This document shows, in pieces, positions 44,409 to 54,442 of a stretch of DNA of 64,000 bases. Location: the NCBI RefSeq assembly GCF_046591575.1, contig NZ_JBIQWA010000010.1, forward strand, positions 62,001 through 126,000, in the 5' to 3' direction. Source of the DNA: Marivita sp046591575. Its GTDB lineage: Bacteria; Pseudomonadota; Alphaproteobacteria; Rhodobacterales; Rhodobacteraceae. Below the pieces are notes generated by a model. It was not told the origin of the DNA. It ran no database searches and was given only the letters and a program-made list of their open reading frames with translations. The number at the start of each line of letters is the position of its first letter. Position 1 is the first letter of the stretch. The translations under genes and the position numbers were made by a program.

Positions 44409-45749
44409 GTGTCCTGGGACAACAAAGTGCTTTGGACCGAGGGGCTGTTTTTACAGCCTCATCACTTCCAGCAATCTGACCGCTATAACGAAGCCCTGAT
44501 CGCCGGATTGGCGCGGCGGCTGACGCCCTATGCCTGGGGGTTCAATGCGCTTGAGATCGACGACGAAGCGCTGAAAATCGGCAAATTCGCGGTCAAATCC
44601 TGTGCGGGACTGACCCATGACGGCACCGTCTTTCGGGTGCCCCAGACCGAGGATCATCCGCCGTCGCTTGAGGTGCCGGAGAACATCAAGGATTGCGTGG
44701 TCCTTCTGACCATCCCGCAACGGCGGCAGGGGGCCACCGAAGTGGATCTGACCGACACCGGCCATTCGGCCAGCCGCCTGCGCCCCGCCGAGATCGAAAT
44801 CACCGATGTGATGGGCGCAACCCAGAAAGCCGTGACCATCGGGGTCGGCAAACTGCGATTGCAGTTTGCGCTCGAAGTCGATGACCTTGCGGACATGCTG
44901 GCCATCCCCATCGCCCGCATCATCGAGGTCCGGCCCGACAAGGAAATCGTTCTTGATCGCGCCTTCATTCCCAGCACCGTCGACATACGCGCCGCGCCCG
45001 CTTTGGCGGGTTTTGTAAGCGAACTGGAAGGCCTGTTATCGCACCGGATGCAAGCGTTGGCTGGCCGTCTGTCAGAAAGCGGACCGGCGCGTGGAACGGC
45101 GGATATCTCGGATTTCCTGCTGTTGATGACCGTCAATCGCGCGCTGCCAATGTTCCGCCATTTCGCCAGCATCGAAAACGTGCATCCCGAAACGGTCTAC
45201 AAAGCCTGCGTCACCCTTGCCGGGGAACTGGCCACTTTCATGAGCGACACAAAGGAATCGCCTCAGCTTCCGCCTTATAAACACGATGATCAACCGGCGA
45301 CATTTACGCCGGTTTTCAGGGTGTTGCGGCAGTATCTGAGTGCGGTGCTGGAACAGACAGCAGTGCTGATTGCGCTGGAAGAACGCAAATACGGAATAAG
45401 CGTTGGCCTGATTGCCGACCGCAAATTGCTGTCCACCGCCGGTTTTGTCCTGGCGGTCAAAGCCGACGTGCCCGCCGAAGACATTCGGCGGCATTTTTCG
45501 GGCCAGTCAAAGATCGGTCCGGTCGAAGAAATTCGTCAATTGGTGAACTCGGCTTTGCCGGGGATCACATTAAGACCTTTGCCTGTCGCGCCGCGTCAGG
45601 TCCCGTATCAGGCGGGAACAGTGTATTTTGAACTCGACGCCGACAGTCCGTATTGGGGCAAAATGACAACATCGGGCGGCATCGCCGTGCATGTGTCAGG
45701 CCAGTATCCGGGGCTTTCAATGGAGTTGTGGGCGATCAGAAATAGTTAA
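44409..45749 (+). CDS. tssK: T6SS baseplate protein TssK
   Basis: This 446-residue protein connects the baseplate to the TssJLM membrane complex. The family signature WDNKVLWTEGLFLQPHHFQQ is at the N-terminus, ALPMFRHFASIENVHPE lies in the middle, and the end has a receptor-like domain (MTTSGGIAVHVSGQYPGLSM). It starts with GTG at 44409 after a GGGGGA site. It lies directly before tssL, as usual. Confidence 0.96.
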   Translation: MSWDNKVLWTEGLFLQPHHFQQSDRYNEALIAGLARRLTPYAWGFNALEIDDEALKIGKFAVKSCAGLTHDGTVFRVPQTEDHPPSLEVPENIKDCVVLLTIPQRRQGATEVDLTDTGHSASRLRPAEIEITDVMGATQKAVTIGVGKLRLQFALEVDDLADMLAIPIARIIEVRPDKEIVLDRAFIPSTVDIRAAPALAGFVSELEGLLSHRMQALAGRLSESGPARGTADISDFLLLMTVNRALPMFRHFASIENVHPETVYKACVTLAGELATFMSDTKESPQLPPYKHDDQPATFTPVFRVLRQYLSAVLEQTAVLIALEERKYGISVGLIADRKLLSTAGFVLAVKADVPAEDIRRHFSGQSKIGPVEEIRQLVNSALPGITLRPLPVAPRQVPYQAGTVYFELDADSPYWGKMTTSGGIAVHVSGQYPGLSMELWAIRNS

Positions 45750-45763
45750 GGAAGGCTGCTGCG

Positions 45764-47197
45764 ATGTCGGACGACGATCCGTTTGCTGAACCTGATGATA
45801 CAGACCGCACGGTCATCAAGCCCAATCCGGGCGGGCGTCGCACGGCACCTGCAATATCGCCGCAACAACCGGTGGCCCTCCCGCCGCACAGTCCGGCCGC
45901 CCAACCTTCGACAGTGCCTGAACCGGGTCTGGATACGTTTGGCATTCCGGGGCCTCAGGGCGAAGCCGCAACGGCACCGCGCGCCCAGCAGACTGAACCC
46001 GAACTTGTCCTGACCGGAATGAACCGGCTCAACGCCTGTGCGGCACCGTTGTTTTCGCTGATCAGCCGGGTGCGCAACCGGGCGCAGCATATGGATGTGG
46101 ACAAACTGCGCCAGTCGGTTGTCTCTGAGGTCCGGGCATTCGAAAACCGCGCGTTGCAGGCGGGCATCCCCGCGCAAACGGTCAAGGCGGCGCGTTATGC
46201 GCTGTGTGCCACGCTCGATGATGTTGTGCTCAACACCCCCTGGGGTGGGCAATCCGATTGGGGATTGCAGTCGATGGTGGGCACATTCCATCGCGAAACC
46301 GTGGGCGGGGATCGGTTTTACGATCTTCTGGCACGGCTTGAGAAAGACCCGGCCAACAATCTTGATCTGCTTGAGTTCATTTACATGTGCCTGTCGCTTG
46401 GCTTTGAGGGCCGGTTGCGGGTGGAACAGGGGGGGCCGGACAAACACCTGCGCATCCGCGCGGGGCTGGCCGCTTTGATCCGCGCCCAACGCGGCCAGAT
46501 TGAACGGGACTTGTCGCCCAATTGGAAAGGTGTCGACAAACCTTACCGCGCGCTGTCGGCGTGGAAACCCGTCTGGATCGCTCTGGGCGTGACCGGATTG
46601 CTGCTGATCAGCGAATTCGGCGGCCTGAGCTATGTGCTGTCCAACCGGACCGAAAACCTGATCGGTCAATTGTCGATCATCGAGGCCGGCCCCGTTGCAG
46701 AGCTGGAGCGTCGCGCGCCGCCCCCGCCGCCGCCGCCGATCAACACGCAGGAGGTGCAGCTTGAAAAGGTTGTGGCCTTCCTCCAGCCCGAAATTGACGA
46801 AGGTCTGGTCAAGGTTTTTGGCAAAGGCAACACTTTGGTGATCCGGATCGCCGGGTCGGGGATGTTTGGCTCTGGATCAGACAGTCTCGTGGCATCGTTT
46901 GAAACACCGATCGCCCGTGTCGCCTCTGCGCTGAACACCGAACCCGGCAAGGTCATCGTTGTGGGTCACTCCGACAATGTGCCGATCCGGTCCTCGCGTT
47001 TCCCGTCGAACATGCACCTGTCGCTGGCGCGGGCCAAATCCGTTATGACGTCGATGGCACAGGCAATTGATGATGACACCCGTCTGAGCGCCGAAGGCCG
47101 CGCCGATGCAGAGCCGATTGCCGACAACGCAACACGCGAAGGCCGCGCCGCCAACCGTCGCATCGAAGTTGTTCTGGTGCGGGAGCAAGACGCATGA
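45764..47197 (+). CDS. tssL: T6SS membrane protein TssL with C-terminal OmpA domain
   Basis: This 477-residue protein has a proline-rich N-terminus (about 1-75), then the DotU cytoplasmic domain (about 80-245; LNACAAPLFSLISRVRN, VKAARYALCATLDDVVLNTP, LEFIYMCLSLGFEGRLRV). One membrane helix follows (about 270-292), then a proline stretch and an OmpA/MotB domain from about 345 (VIVVGHSDNVPI, NMHLSLARAKSVMTSM, REGRAANRRIEV). The OmpA end would anchor the complex to peptidoglycan. It overlaps tssM by 4 nt (ATGA). Confidence 0.95.
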   Translation: MSDDDPFAEPDDTDRTVIKPNPGGRRTAPAISPQQPVALPPHSPAAQPSTVPEPGLDTFGIPGPQGEAATAPRAQQTEPELVLTGMNRLNACAAPLFSLISRVRNRAQHMDVDKLRQSVVSEVRAFENRALQAGIPAQTVKAARYALCATLDDVVLNTPWGGQSDWGLQSMVGTFHRETVGGDRFYDLLARLEKDPANNLDLLEFIYMCLSLGFEGRLRVEQGGPDKHLRIRAGLAALIRAQRGQIERDLSPNWKGVDKPYRALSAWKPVWIALGVTGLLLISEFGGLSYVLSNRTENLIGQLSIIEAGPVAELERRAPPPPPPPINTQEVQLEKVVAFLQPEIDEGLVKVFGKGNTLVIRIAGSGMFGSGSDSLVASFETPIARVASALNTEPGKVIVVGHSDNVPIRSSRFPSNMHLSLARAKSVMTSMAQAIDDDTRLSAEGRADAEPIADNATREGRAANRRIEVVLVREQDA

Positions 47198-50100
47198 CCT
47201 TTCTCCGTTTCTTTACGTCGATCTATTTTGGCCTGTTCTTCGCCGCTGCCGTTTTGTCTGCGCTGGTCTGGTATCTTGGCCCTCTGATCGGCAATGATGT
47301 CAGCCGCCCCTTTGAATCGGTCATGGTGCGGCTGTTGATGGTCGCCACATTTGCCTTGCTGTTCGGAGCGATTGCGCTGTCGATCTTTCTGATGCGCCGG
47401 ACCCGCGAAACCGCAATGACCGAAGAAATCGCGCAAAGCGCCGACACAAGCGATGAACTTGTTTCAGGCGAAATCGGTGAATTGCGCGACAAGCTCAAGA
47501 CCGCGATGTCCGAACTGCGCAAATCCAAGAACGGGCGCAAACATCTGAACGAGCTGCCGTGGTATATCATGATCGGCCCTCCGGGGGCTGGCAAAACCAC
47601 CGCGATTGTCAATTCCGGCCTGCAATTCCCGCTGGCAGATGAAATGGGCAAAACCGCCATTGGCGGGGTGGGAGGCACCAGAAACTGTGACTGGTGGTTC
47701 ACCAACAATGCCGTGCTAATTGACACCGCAGGCCGGTACACCACCCAGGAAAGCGATGCCGAGGTCGATAATGCCGCTTGGCTGGGCTTTCTGGGGTTGC
47801 TCAAAAAATTCCGCAAACGGCAACCGATCAACGGGGCCATCATCGCGATCAGCCTCAGCGACCTGGCCCTGCAGGACGAGATCACGCAAAAAGGCCATGC
47901 CGCTGCTGTGCGTGCCCGCCTGACCGAATTGCGCGAAAAGCTGGGGGTGCGGTTCCCGGTTTATGTCTTGTTCACCAAGGCCGATCTGATTGCGGGCTTC
48001 ACCGAATTTCACGACAATCTGGGCAAGGAAGACCGCGAACAGGTCTGGGGCTTCACGCTTCCGATTGAAAATGCCAAGGGCGAAGCCTCCCCGATTGCCG
48101 GCTTTGACGAAGAATTCGCGGCCCTTCTGGAACGCCTGAACACCCATTCGCTTGAAAGGATGCAGGCGGAAACCGATCCGCAGCGGCGCACGCTGGTGGC
48201 CGGGTTCCCGTCGCAGGTGGCGTCTATTCGCGGGGTTGCCAAGGCGTTTCTGACCGAAGTGTTTCAGGAAAACCGTTTTCAACACCGCCAGATGCTGCGC
48301 GGGATTTATTTTACCTCCGGCACACAAGAAGGCACCCCGATTGACCGGCTCATGCTTAGTATGGCGCGGACCTTTGGCATTGGCCGTCAGGCGATCGGGT
48401 CAGGGCAGGGGGCCGGTCGGTCCTATTTCCTGACACGCCTGTTTGAAGGAGTGATCTTTCCCGAGGCCGGTCTTGTGTCCGACGATGACACGGTCGAGCG
48501 CCGCTACAAAATCACCAAATGGGCCGCAATCATCGCAACCCTCATGGTGGCCATCGGCGCAGGCAGCCTGTTTTTCCGGTCTTTTCAGGGCAACAGCGCG
48601 CTGATTGCCGAGGCAAATGACCATGTGTCCGCCTATAGCGCCGCTGCGGCGACGCTGCCGGGCAGCCCCATCGGGGATACCGATCTGGTGCCTGTTGTGC
48701 AGGCGCTGAACATCCTGCGCGATATGCCCGCCAACCCCACCGTGTTCGATCCGGCACCTGACAGCCGCCTGGGCTATGGCTTGTACCAGGGCGAGGTCAT
48801 CGGCACGCAAGCCACACAAACCTACCGCCGAGCGCTGAACCAACGCATGTTGCCCCGGCTTCTTCTGCGTCTGGAAGAGCAGATCAGCGGCAATATGAAC
48901 AATCCCGATCTGCTCTATGAGGCGCTCAAGATCTATCTGATGCTGGGCCTGCAAGGCCCGATGAACCAGGATCTGGTGGCGGAATGGATGCTGCTGGATT
49001 GGGAATTGTCCTATCCCGGCCCCACGCGCGCGGCGTTCCGCGAGGATCTGGAAATCCATCTGGATGCTTTGCTGAACCAGCCCATGCAAGAGATCGCGCT
49101 GAACGGTCCGCTGGTTGAACAGGTGCAGGCGCTGTTGTCTGAAATGCCCCTGGCGCAGCGAGTGTATAACGGGATCATCAACAGCCCCGCTGCGGTGTCC
49201 CTGCCCAAATGGCGTGTCACGGACGCGGCCGGTCCTGCCGTGGCCCGCGTGTTCGTGCGATCCTCGGGCAGTCCGTTGACCGATGGTGTCGATGGCATTT
49301 TTACCTATGACGGCTTTAACAATGTATTTCTGGGCGAGGCGCTTGGCGTTGCCGCCCGGATTCAGCGGGAAAGCTGGGTTCTGGGGCCGCGCGGCGAAGC
49401 AGAGCAAACCGAACAGGCCCTGGCCGCGCTCAGTCGCGATGTTCTTTACCTCTATTACAACGACTTTGTCGCGGCATATGACGGCATTCTGGCGGATATT
49501 GATATCATCCCGCTGGAATCCCTCAGCCACGCGGTCGAGGTCACCAATGTGCTGTCCGGGCCGACATCTCCGATTGTGAACCTGCTGAAAGCGATTTCCT
49601 CCGAGACCCGGCTGACCGGCAATGGCACCGGCGGAGGATCGGCGGCCCTGACCAACGATCTGGGCGACATCGCCAATCAGGACGTGGAACGCGCGGTCAG
49701 CACGCGCACCCGGCTTTTGATGGAAGCGCTGGCAAATTCCGCCACCGCATCGGGTGACGAGGCCACCAAACCCCCCGGTGCCTATGTCGAAGAGCGCTTT
49801 GCCTGGTTGCACCGCTTGACCGAGGCGTCAGAGCCGGGATTGCCCACCCAGCTGGACGACCTGATCGGCCTTTTGACCGAACTCTATCAGGAACTGAACA
49901 AAATGAGCTTCTCCGGCTCGTCATCCAGCAGCGAAGGCGGTGCTGCGATTCAGCGTTTCCAAGAGGCCGCAGCCCGTGCCGATGGCCCGCTTGAACGCTG
50001 GGCCACGCAGATTGCGTCCGGATCGTCGGGGATCACGTCCGACAACACCCGCTCGTCGATCAATGCGCGCTGGCAGGCCGGTATCCTGCCGTTTTGTCAG

Positions 50101-50754
50101 CAGGCCATTGGTGATCGCTACCCGTTCAACCGCCGCGCCCGCGCCGATGTCGCCATTGCCGATTTTCAGAAACTGTTTGGCCCGGCTGGACTGATCGACA
50201 GTTTCGTCAATGAAAACCTGCTGGAATTCATTGATACGCGCACGCGGCCGTGGTCGTGGAAACAGGTCAATGACGTGGATCTGGGCATCAGCCCGGCGGT
50301 GCTTCAGCAATTGCAATATGCCGCCGAAATCCGCGAAGCCTTTTTCGGCGGATCAAGCGTGCCCAGCATCCAGTTTCAACTCATGCCGCAAGCGCTTGAT
50401 CCCAAGGCGCAATCGGTCCTGCTAGAGGCGCATGGCAAACAGGTGCCCTTTGCCCATCGCGGCGGCGCGCCGACCCCTGTCGCGATGGATTGGCCCGGTG
50501 GTGTGGGGCTTGCCCGGATCATGTTTGAACCGCCCGCGCGCAATGTGGAAAGCCTGCTGCAAAAGGACGGCCCCTGGGCCTGGTTCCGGCTGCTGGATGC
50601 CGCCGAGGTGCGCCGCACCAACGTGTCGGACCGCAAGCGTGTGATCTTCAATGTCGGCGGGCGTATCGCGATCTATCAATTGCAATCGGGGTCCGTTCTC
50701 AACCCGTTTGCCTTGCCCGCGCTGTCCAAATTCAGCTGCCCCAAGACATTTTAA
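47194..50754 (+). CDS. tssM: T6SS membrane protein TssM (IcmF)
   Basis: This 1186-residue inner-membrane protein has two N-terminal helices (about 5-75), a cytoplasmic GTPase-like domain with Walker A GPPGAGKTT near residue 130 and LIDTAGRYT, a third helix near 440-460 (WAAIIATLMVAIGAGSLFF), and a large periplasmic region ending in a beta domain (VIFNVGGRIAIYQLQ). It forms the trans-envelope core with TssL. Length is ordinary. Confidence 0.96.
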   Translation: MTFLRFFTSIYFGLFFAAAVLSALVWYLGPLIGNDVSRPFESVMVRLLMVATFALLFGAIALSIFLMRRTRETAMTEEIAQSADTSDELVSGEIGELRDKLKTAMSELRKSKNGRKHLNELPWYIMIGPPGAGKTTAIVNSGLQFPLADEMGKTAIGGVGGTRNCDWWFTNNAVLIDTAGRYTTQESDAEVDNAAWLGFLGLLKKFRKRQPINGAIIAISLSDLALQDEITQKGHAAAVRARLTELREKLGVRFPVYVLFTKADLIAGFTEFHDNLGKEDREQVWGFTLPIENAKGEASPIAGFDEEFAALLERLNTHSLERMQAETDPQRRTLVAGFPSQVASIRGVAKAFLTEVFQENRFQHRQMLRGIYFTSGTQEGTPIDRLMLSMARTFGIGRQAIGSGQGAGRSYFLTRLFEGVIFPEAGLVSDDDTVERRYKITKWAAIIATLMVAIGAGSLFFRSFQGNSALIAEANDHVSAYSAAAATLPGSPIGDTDLVPVVQALNILRDMPANPTVFDPAPDSRLGYGLYQGEVIGTQATQTYRRALNQRMLPRLLLRLEEQISGNMNNPDLLYEALKIYLMLGLQGPMNQDLVAEWMLLDWELSYPGPTRAAFREDLEIHLDALLNQPMQEIALNGPLVEQVQALLSEMPLAQRVYNGIINSPAAVSLPKWRVTDAAGPAVARVFVRSSGSPLTDGVDGIFTYDGFNNVFLGEALGVAARIQRESWVLGPRGEAEQTEQALAALSRDVLYLYYNDFVAAYDGILADIDIIPLESLSHAVEVTNVLSGPTSPIVNLLKAISSETRLTGNGTGGGSAALTNDLGDIANQDVERAVSTRTRLLMEALANSATASGDEATKPPGAYVEERFAWLHRLTEASEPGLPTQLDDLIGLLTELYQELNKMSFSGSSSSSEGGAAIQRFQEAAARADGPLERWATQIASGSSGITSDNTRSSINARWQAGILPFCQQAIGDRYPFNRRARADVAIADFQKLFGPAGLIDSFVNENLLEFIDTRTRPWSWKQVNDVDLGISPAVLQQLQYAAEIREAFFGGSSVPSIQFQLMPQALDPKAQSVLLEAHGKQVPFAHRGGAPTPVAMDWPGGVGLARIMFEPPARNVESLLQKDGPWAWFRLLDAAEVRRTNVSDRKRVIFNVGGRIAIYQLQSGSVLNPFALPALSKFSCPKTF

Positions 50755-50765
50755 GGCCGGTGCCG

Positions 50766-51449
50766 ATGCCTGTGGATGGATACGGAGCTTTCGGGAAAAT
50801 CCCCGCTGTCGGGGATTTCTTCCGCGTCAACGCGCCTCCGGGGTTTGTAGAGCCATGGGACGCCTGGCTGCAACGCTGTCTTTTGGCAGGGTCCGAGGCG
50901 CATGGTCCGGGCTGGGATGCGCTCTATATGTCGGTGCCGATCTGGCGCTTTTGCCTGTCTGCCGGACTGGCCGGGGCGCAGCCGGTGATCGGCGTTCTGA
51001 TGCCCTCGGTGGACAGGGTGGGGCGGCGGTTCCCGCTGACGCTCATGACCCCGATTGGGGACGGCGCGTCAGTTGTGCGCGAACATCTTGTGCAGGGCGA
51101 TGCGTTTCAAAGCATGGAAGACATCGCGCTGTCGGTGCTGGATGACGATGTCAGCAAAGACGCCCTGGCTGCTCAGCTTGCCGCGCTGGCCCTGCCGATC
51201 CCCGCAGCCCCCGATCTATGTCACGTCAACGGGCGCGCCGTCGTGCTGCGCCAGACCGCCGGTCCAGAGGCGCTGGCCCCGATCCTTGCGTCTGAATTGC
51301 TTGCTCCGGCCTTTCAACGCCCCTCTGTCTGGAGCGCCGTTATGGATGGCGACACCCGCCTGATGGTGTGTGACGGTTTACCGGACGGGCCGGACATGCA
51401 AGGCTTGTTCGATCTGGACGCCGATGTTTGGAAAGAAGGCTGCGTATGA
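50766..51449 (+). CDS. tagF: T6SS post-translational repressor TagF
   Basis: This 227-residue TagF/ImpM protein has the start GYGAFGKIPAVGDFFRVNAP, WDAWLQRCLL and the segment IGVLMPSVDRVGRRFPLTLM. TagF silences assembly until signalling lifts it, by binding Fha in characterised systems. ATG at 50766 or GTG at 50760 are both possible. It overlaps pppA by ATGA, so the repressor and the phosphatase are translated together. Confidence 0.93.
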   Translation: MPVDGYGAFGKIPAVGDFFRVNAPPGFVEPWDAWLQRCLLAGSEAHGPGWDALYMSVPIWRFCLSAGLAGAQPVIGVLMPSVDRVGRRFPLTLMTPIGDGASVVREHLVQGDAFQSMEDIALSVLDDDVSKDALAAQLAALALPIPAAPDLCHVNGRAVVLRQTAGPEALAPILASELLAPAFQRPSVWSAVMDGDTRLMVCDGLPDGPDMQGLFDLDADVWKEGCV

Positions 51450-52168
51450 CTGTTTTCCCAAGGGTCCGTTACAACGCCCGCAGTCACGTTGGACTAAAGC
51501 GCAAGATCAACGAAGATTCTGTTCTTGCCCTTCCGGAACAAAGCATCTGGGTGGTCTCTGATGGGATGGGCGGCCATGCTGCCGGAGATTATGCAAGCCA
51601 GTTGATCACCGATATGATCGCGTCGATTGAACCGGATTTGCCGGCCGCAGACCGCATGCATGCCTTGCGCCAAACCATTCAGAACGCCCATCAGATGATC
51701 CGTCAAGAGGCCGAGACGCGCGGCGCGTCGGTGATCGGGGCGACGGTGGCCAGCCTCATGCTGGCCAATTCGCATTTTGTCGGGCTGTGGGCAGGCGACA
51801 GCCGCATTTACCGGCTGCGCGACGGTGTTATCCAGATGCTGACATCGGACCATTCCATCGTCGCGACATTGGTCGAATCCGGTCAGATGACCTGGGACGA
51901 GGCAGAGCACCACCCCCAATCCAACGCGATCACCCGCGCGGTTGGTGTGGGCGATGATCTGGAACTCGACAAGGTTCGCGGCGAGGTTCAGTCCGGGGAC
52001 CGGTTTCTGCTGTGCTCGGATGGGCTGACCAAATATGCGACCTTCGGCATGTTGGAAAACGTGCTCAGAACCGAACCGCTGGAAACCATTGCCGACCGGC
52101 TGATCCAGATCGCACTGGACGGCGGCGGCGCGGACAACATCACCGTTGTGGTGGTCGATATCCCCTGA
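51446..52168 (+). CDS. pppA: T6SS PP2C-type phosphatase PppA
   Basis: This 240-residue protein phosphatase would reverse PpkA-dependent threonine phosphorylation of Fha. PP2C motifs are complete: GLKRKINEDSVLA, VVSDGMGGHAAGDYAS, GATVASLMLANSHFVGLWAGDSR, DHSIV and LCSDGLTKY, then the closing GGGADNITVVVVDI. A GAAGG site precedes the ATG at 51446; a longer frame from 51428 is unlikely. It faces the convergent ppkA gene, with 21 nt between them. Confidence 0.95.
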   Translation: MTVFPRVRYNARSHVGLKRKINEDSVLALPEQSIWVVSDGMGGHAAGDYASQLITDMIASIEPDLPAADRMHALRQTIQNAHQMIRQEAETRGASVIGATVASLMLANSHFVGLWAGDSRIYRLRDGVIQMLTSDHSIVATLVESGQMTWDEAEHHPQSNAITRAVGVGDDLELDKVRGEVQSGDRFLLCSDGLTKYATFGMLENVLRTEPLETIADRLIQIALDGGGADNITVVVVDIP

Positions 52169-52189
52169 CCGCACCGGCGGCACAGCTTG

Positions 52190-54409
52190 TCAGCGTGCCG
52201 ATGTTTCCAGAATACGGCTGTCCAGCGAATAAATGCGCGATGCGACGTTGCGGTCTGCGGCAATCAACGCCTCTGAATAGCTCAGCGCGGATTCGCTTGT
52301 GGGCCGCATTTCGGTTAACAAGGGGTCGCTGGAATGGATGACCAGGATCTTGGTTTTGCCCAGCGTTGAATCGTCCACCCGGAACGCCAGCCCGCCATTG
52401 GTCTGCGCCTCGGCAATCGAATAGGCCACGCGGATCGAGATGTCTCCCTCGCGCCCGTCGCGCAAAGCATCGACCGAATTGTCCTGACGATTGATATTGG
52501 GCAACAGGTGAAACACGTTCCCCGATACGTCCAGCACCGATACCGACAAGTAACCGTCCGTCACATCCGCCGGGAGTTCAACGTCAATCACCGGGTTTTC
52601 ACCCACCACAAACGCCCCTGTCGGGTTGGGCTGATTGCCCTGATCGCCTTGATAGAACGCCACATCAATGGCGCTTGACGGCGCGCTGGGCATTACGCTT
52701 TCGATCAGACACAGCGTCGGGTTCAGAATGGTGGTTGTGATCCGCACGCTGCGGTCGCCCACGGCACTGCTCAGCGCATCGAACAACGTGTCGCGGCTGG
52801 CGGGTGTGGCAAGATTGCCGCCGATGGCAACCGTACTGCCGGGGCCGTACCCGCCCAATGGCGCATCCACAAGCCCAAGTGGTCCGCAATCGGCAAAGGC
52901 CGCCAGGATCGCTTCGATCCGTTCCGGCGCGATGATGATCTCGTTCAGGGTGATCTCCGGCGCACCGCGCAACACGCCCAATGCGCCCGCATCAAACGCG
53001 GCCTGCACCTCGCGAAAAATGGGTTTGCTTGTGGTCTCACCCTCGATCTCGACCGCATTTCCGGACACTGCCACGCGCCACGCGTCCATGTCGTCAAGCA
53101 GATCGACAACCGCCAACACATCCTGTCCCCAGCCTTCGGCGATATCGCCCGATGCAAGGGTCAAATCCGTTGTGCCATTCTGACCCTGTATCTGCTGACG
53201 CAGGGCTTCGGCGATGTCGTCGCTTGGCACAAAGCCGACCGCACGCGGGACCGAGTTTTCGGCCTTCGCAATCGACAGGCGGTAGGGGTCTGCGACCGGC
53301 AATGCAGGGGCCGAACGGAACAGGCCCGCGGCAAACGCGCCGATCAGGCCAACACCCAAAACACCCGCAATCGCGATAGGAACAACAGGCAGGCCAGTTT
53401 TGTCTGGCGCGCCGGACTTCGATGTCGGCTTTGGTCTGTCTGGCGTGGCTTTATCTGGCGTGGGTTTGATCACCGTGGCGGCAGGGCCGGGATCTTCTGG
53501 TGCGGTCGTGGCCGGTTTGGCCAGGGCCGGGGCAATCACCGTGGCGTCCGACAGCATGTCCGGCTCTGCAGCGGGCGCAGGCGGGACCGCCGCGTCAAGG
53601 GCTGCGAGAACCGCTGAGGCGCTTTCAAAGCGTTTGTCCGGCTCTGGATCGGTCATCTTGTCCAGTAGCGATTTCAGCGGCTCTGGCACGCCCTCCGTAT
53701 CCAGCGCCTCGGCTTTCTTTTGAACAACCTCCATCGGATTGTTGCCGATCTTGGGCGACGCGCCCCGGAAATTGGCCAGCAACAGCGCGCCAAGTGAATA
53801 AATGTCCGTGCGCGCATCCGTATTCCCGGCAAGCTGCTCTGGGGCAGCATAGGCGTATTTGCCTGCAAATTCATTGCCGACTATGGTTTCAGCACCGGGA
53901 TTGGTGTCTTTGGCGATGCCGAAATCAATGATGACCGCCTGTGCCGGATCGCCATCCCTGAGGATGATGTTGTCCGGGGACAGATCCCGGTGAAAAATGC
54001 CATGCCCATGCGCGGCCTCCAGGCCCTCTGCCACCCGGCGGCAAATGACCAAAAGATCCTCCGCCGACATCGGACCTTCCTTGAGCTTCTTGTCCAGCCC
54101 CGGACCGTCCACATAGTCGATCAGCAGATAGACATGCCCATCCGGCGTGCGGTTGTTTTCGGCATAACGCACCACCGCGTCATGACGGATTTCCCGCATG
54201 GCCTCTTCACGCGTCAGCAGCAGCAGGAAATCGTCATTGTCTGAAAACTCGGCTTTCAGAACCTTGAGCGCAACAAGCCGGCCCGAGATCTCGGACCTGG
54301 CCTTATACACGTCAGACGTTCCGCCACGTCCAAGAATTGCTTCGATCCGGTAGGTGTTGTTTACCAAATCGCCAGGCTGAAAAAGATCTCCCGGACGAGA
54401 ATCAGTCAT
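52190..54409 (-). CDS. ppkA: T6SS serine/threonine kinase PpkA with periplasmic BON-like/DUF4384-like sensor
   Basis: This 739-residue membrane kinase has a cytoplasmic kinase domain at about 15-275 with GRGGTSDVYKA, lysine in VALKVLK, HRDLSPDN, DFGIA and YAAPEQL. A variable linker and one membrane helix follow at about 340-366. The outer part carries tandem BON-like segments with Cys508 and Cys567, then a DUF4384-like domain (LSVSVLDVSGNVFHLLPN). That end matches the TolA-like protein at 24115-25623. It would sense envelope state and phosphorylate Fha. It is transcribed against the T6SS genes. Confidence 0.93.
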   Translation of the reverse strand: MTDSRPGDLFQPGDLVNNTYRIEAILGRGGTSDVYKARSEISGRLVALKVLKAEFSDNDDFLLLLTREEAMREIRHDAVVRYAENNRTPDGHVYLLIDYVDGPGLDKKLKEGPMSAEDLLVICRRVAEGLEAAHGHGIFHRDLSPDNIILRDGDPAQAVIIDFGIAKDTNPGAETIVGNEFAGKYAYAAPEQLAGNTDARTDIYSLGALLLANFRGASPKIGNNPMEVVQKKAEALDTEGVPEPLKSLLDKMTDPEPDKRFESASAVLAALDAAVPPAPAAEPDMLSDATVIAPALAKPATTAPEDPGPAATVIKPTPDKATPDRPKPTSKSGAPDKTGLPVVPIAIAGVLGVGLIGAFAAGLFRSAPALPVADPYRLSIAKAENSVPRAVGFVPSDDIAEALRQQIQGQNGTTDLTLASGDIAEGWGQDVLAVVDLLDDMDAWRVAVSGNAVEIEGETTSKPIFREVQAAFDAGALGVLRGAPEITLNEIIIAPERIEAILAAFADCGPLGLVDAPLGGYGPGSTVAIGGNLATPASRDTLFDALSSAVGDRSVRITTTILNPTLCLIESVMPSAPSSAIDVAFYQGDQGNQPNPTGAFVVGENPVIDVELPADVTDGYLSVSVLDVSGNVFHLLPNINRQDNSVDALRDGREGDISIRVAYSIAEAQTNGGLAFRVDDSTLGKTKILVIHSSDPLLTEMRPTSESALSYSEALIAADRNVASRIYSLDSRILETSAR

Positions 54410-54442
54410 AATGTCTCCGGATACACTGTGCGACCGAAGCCA

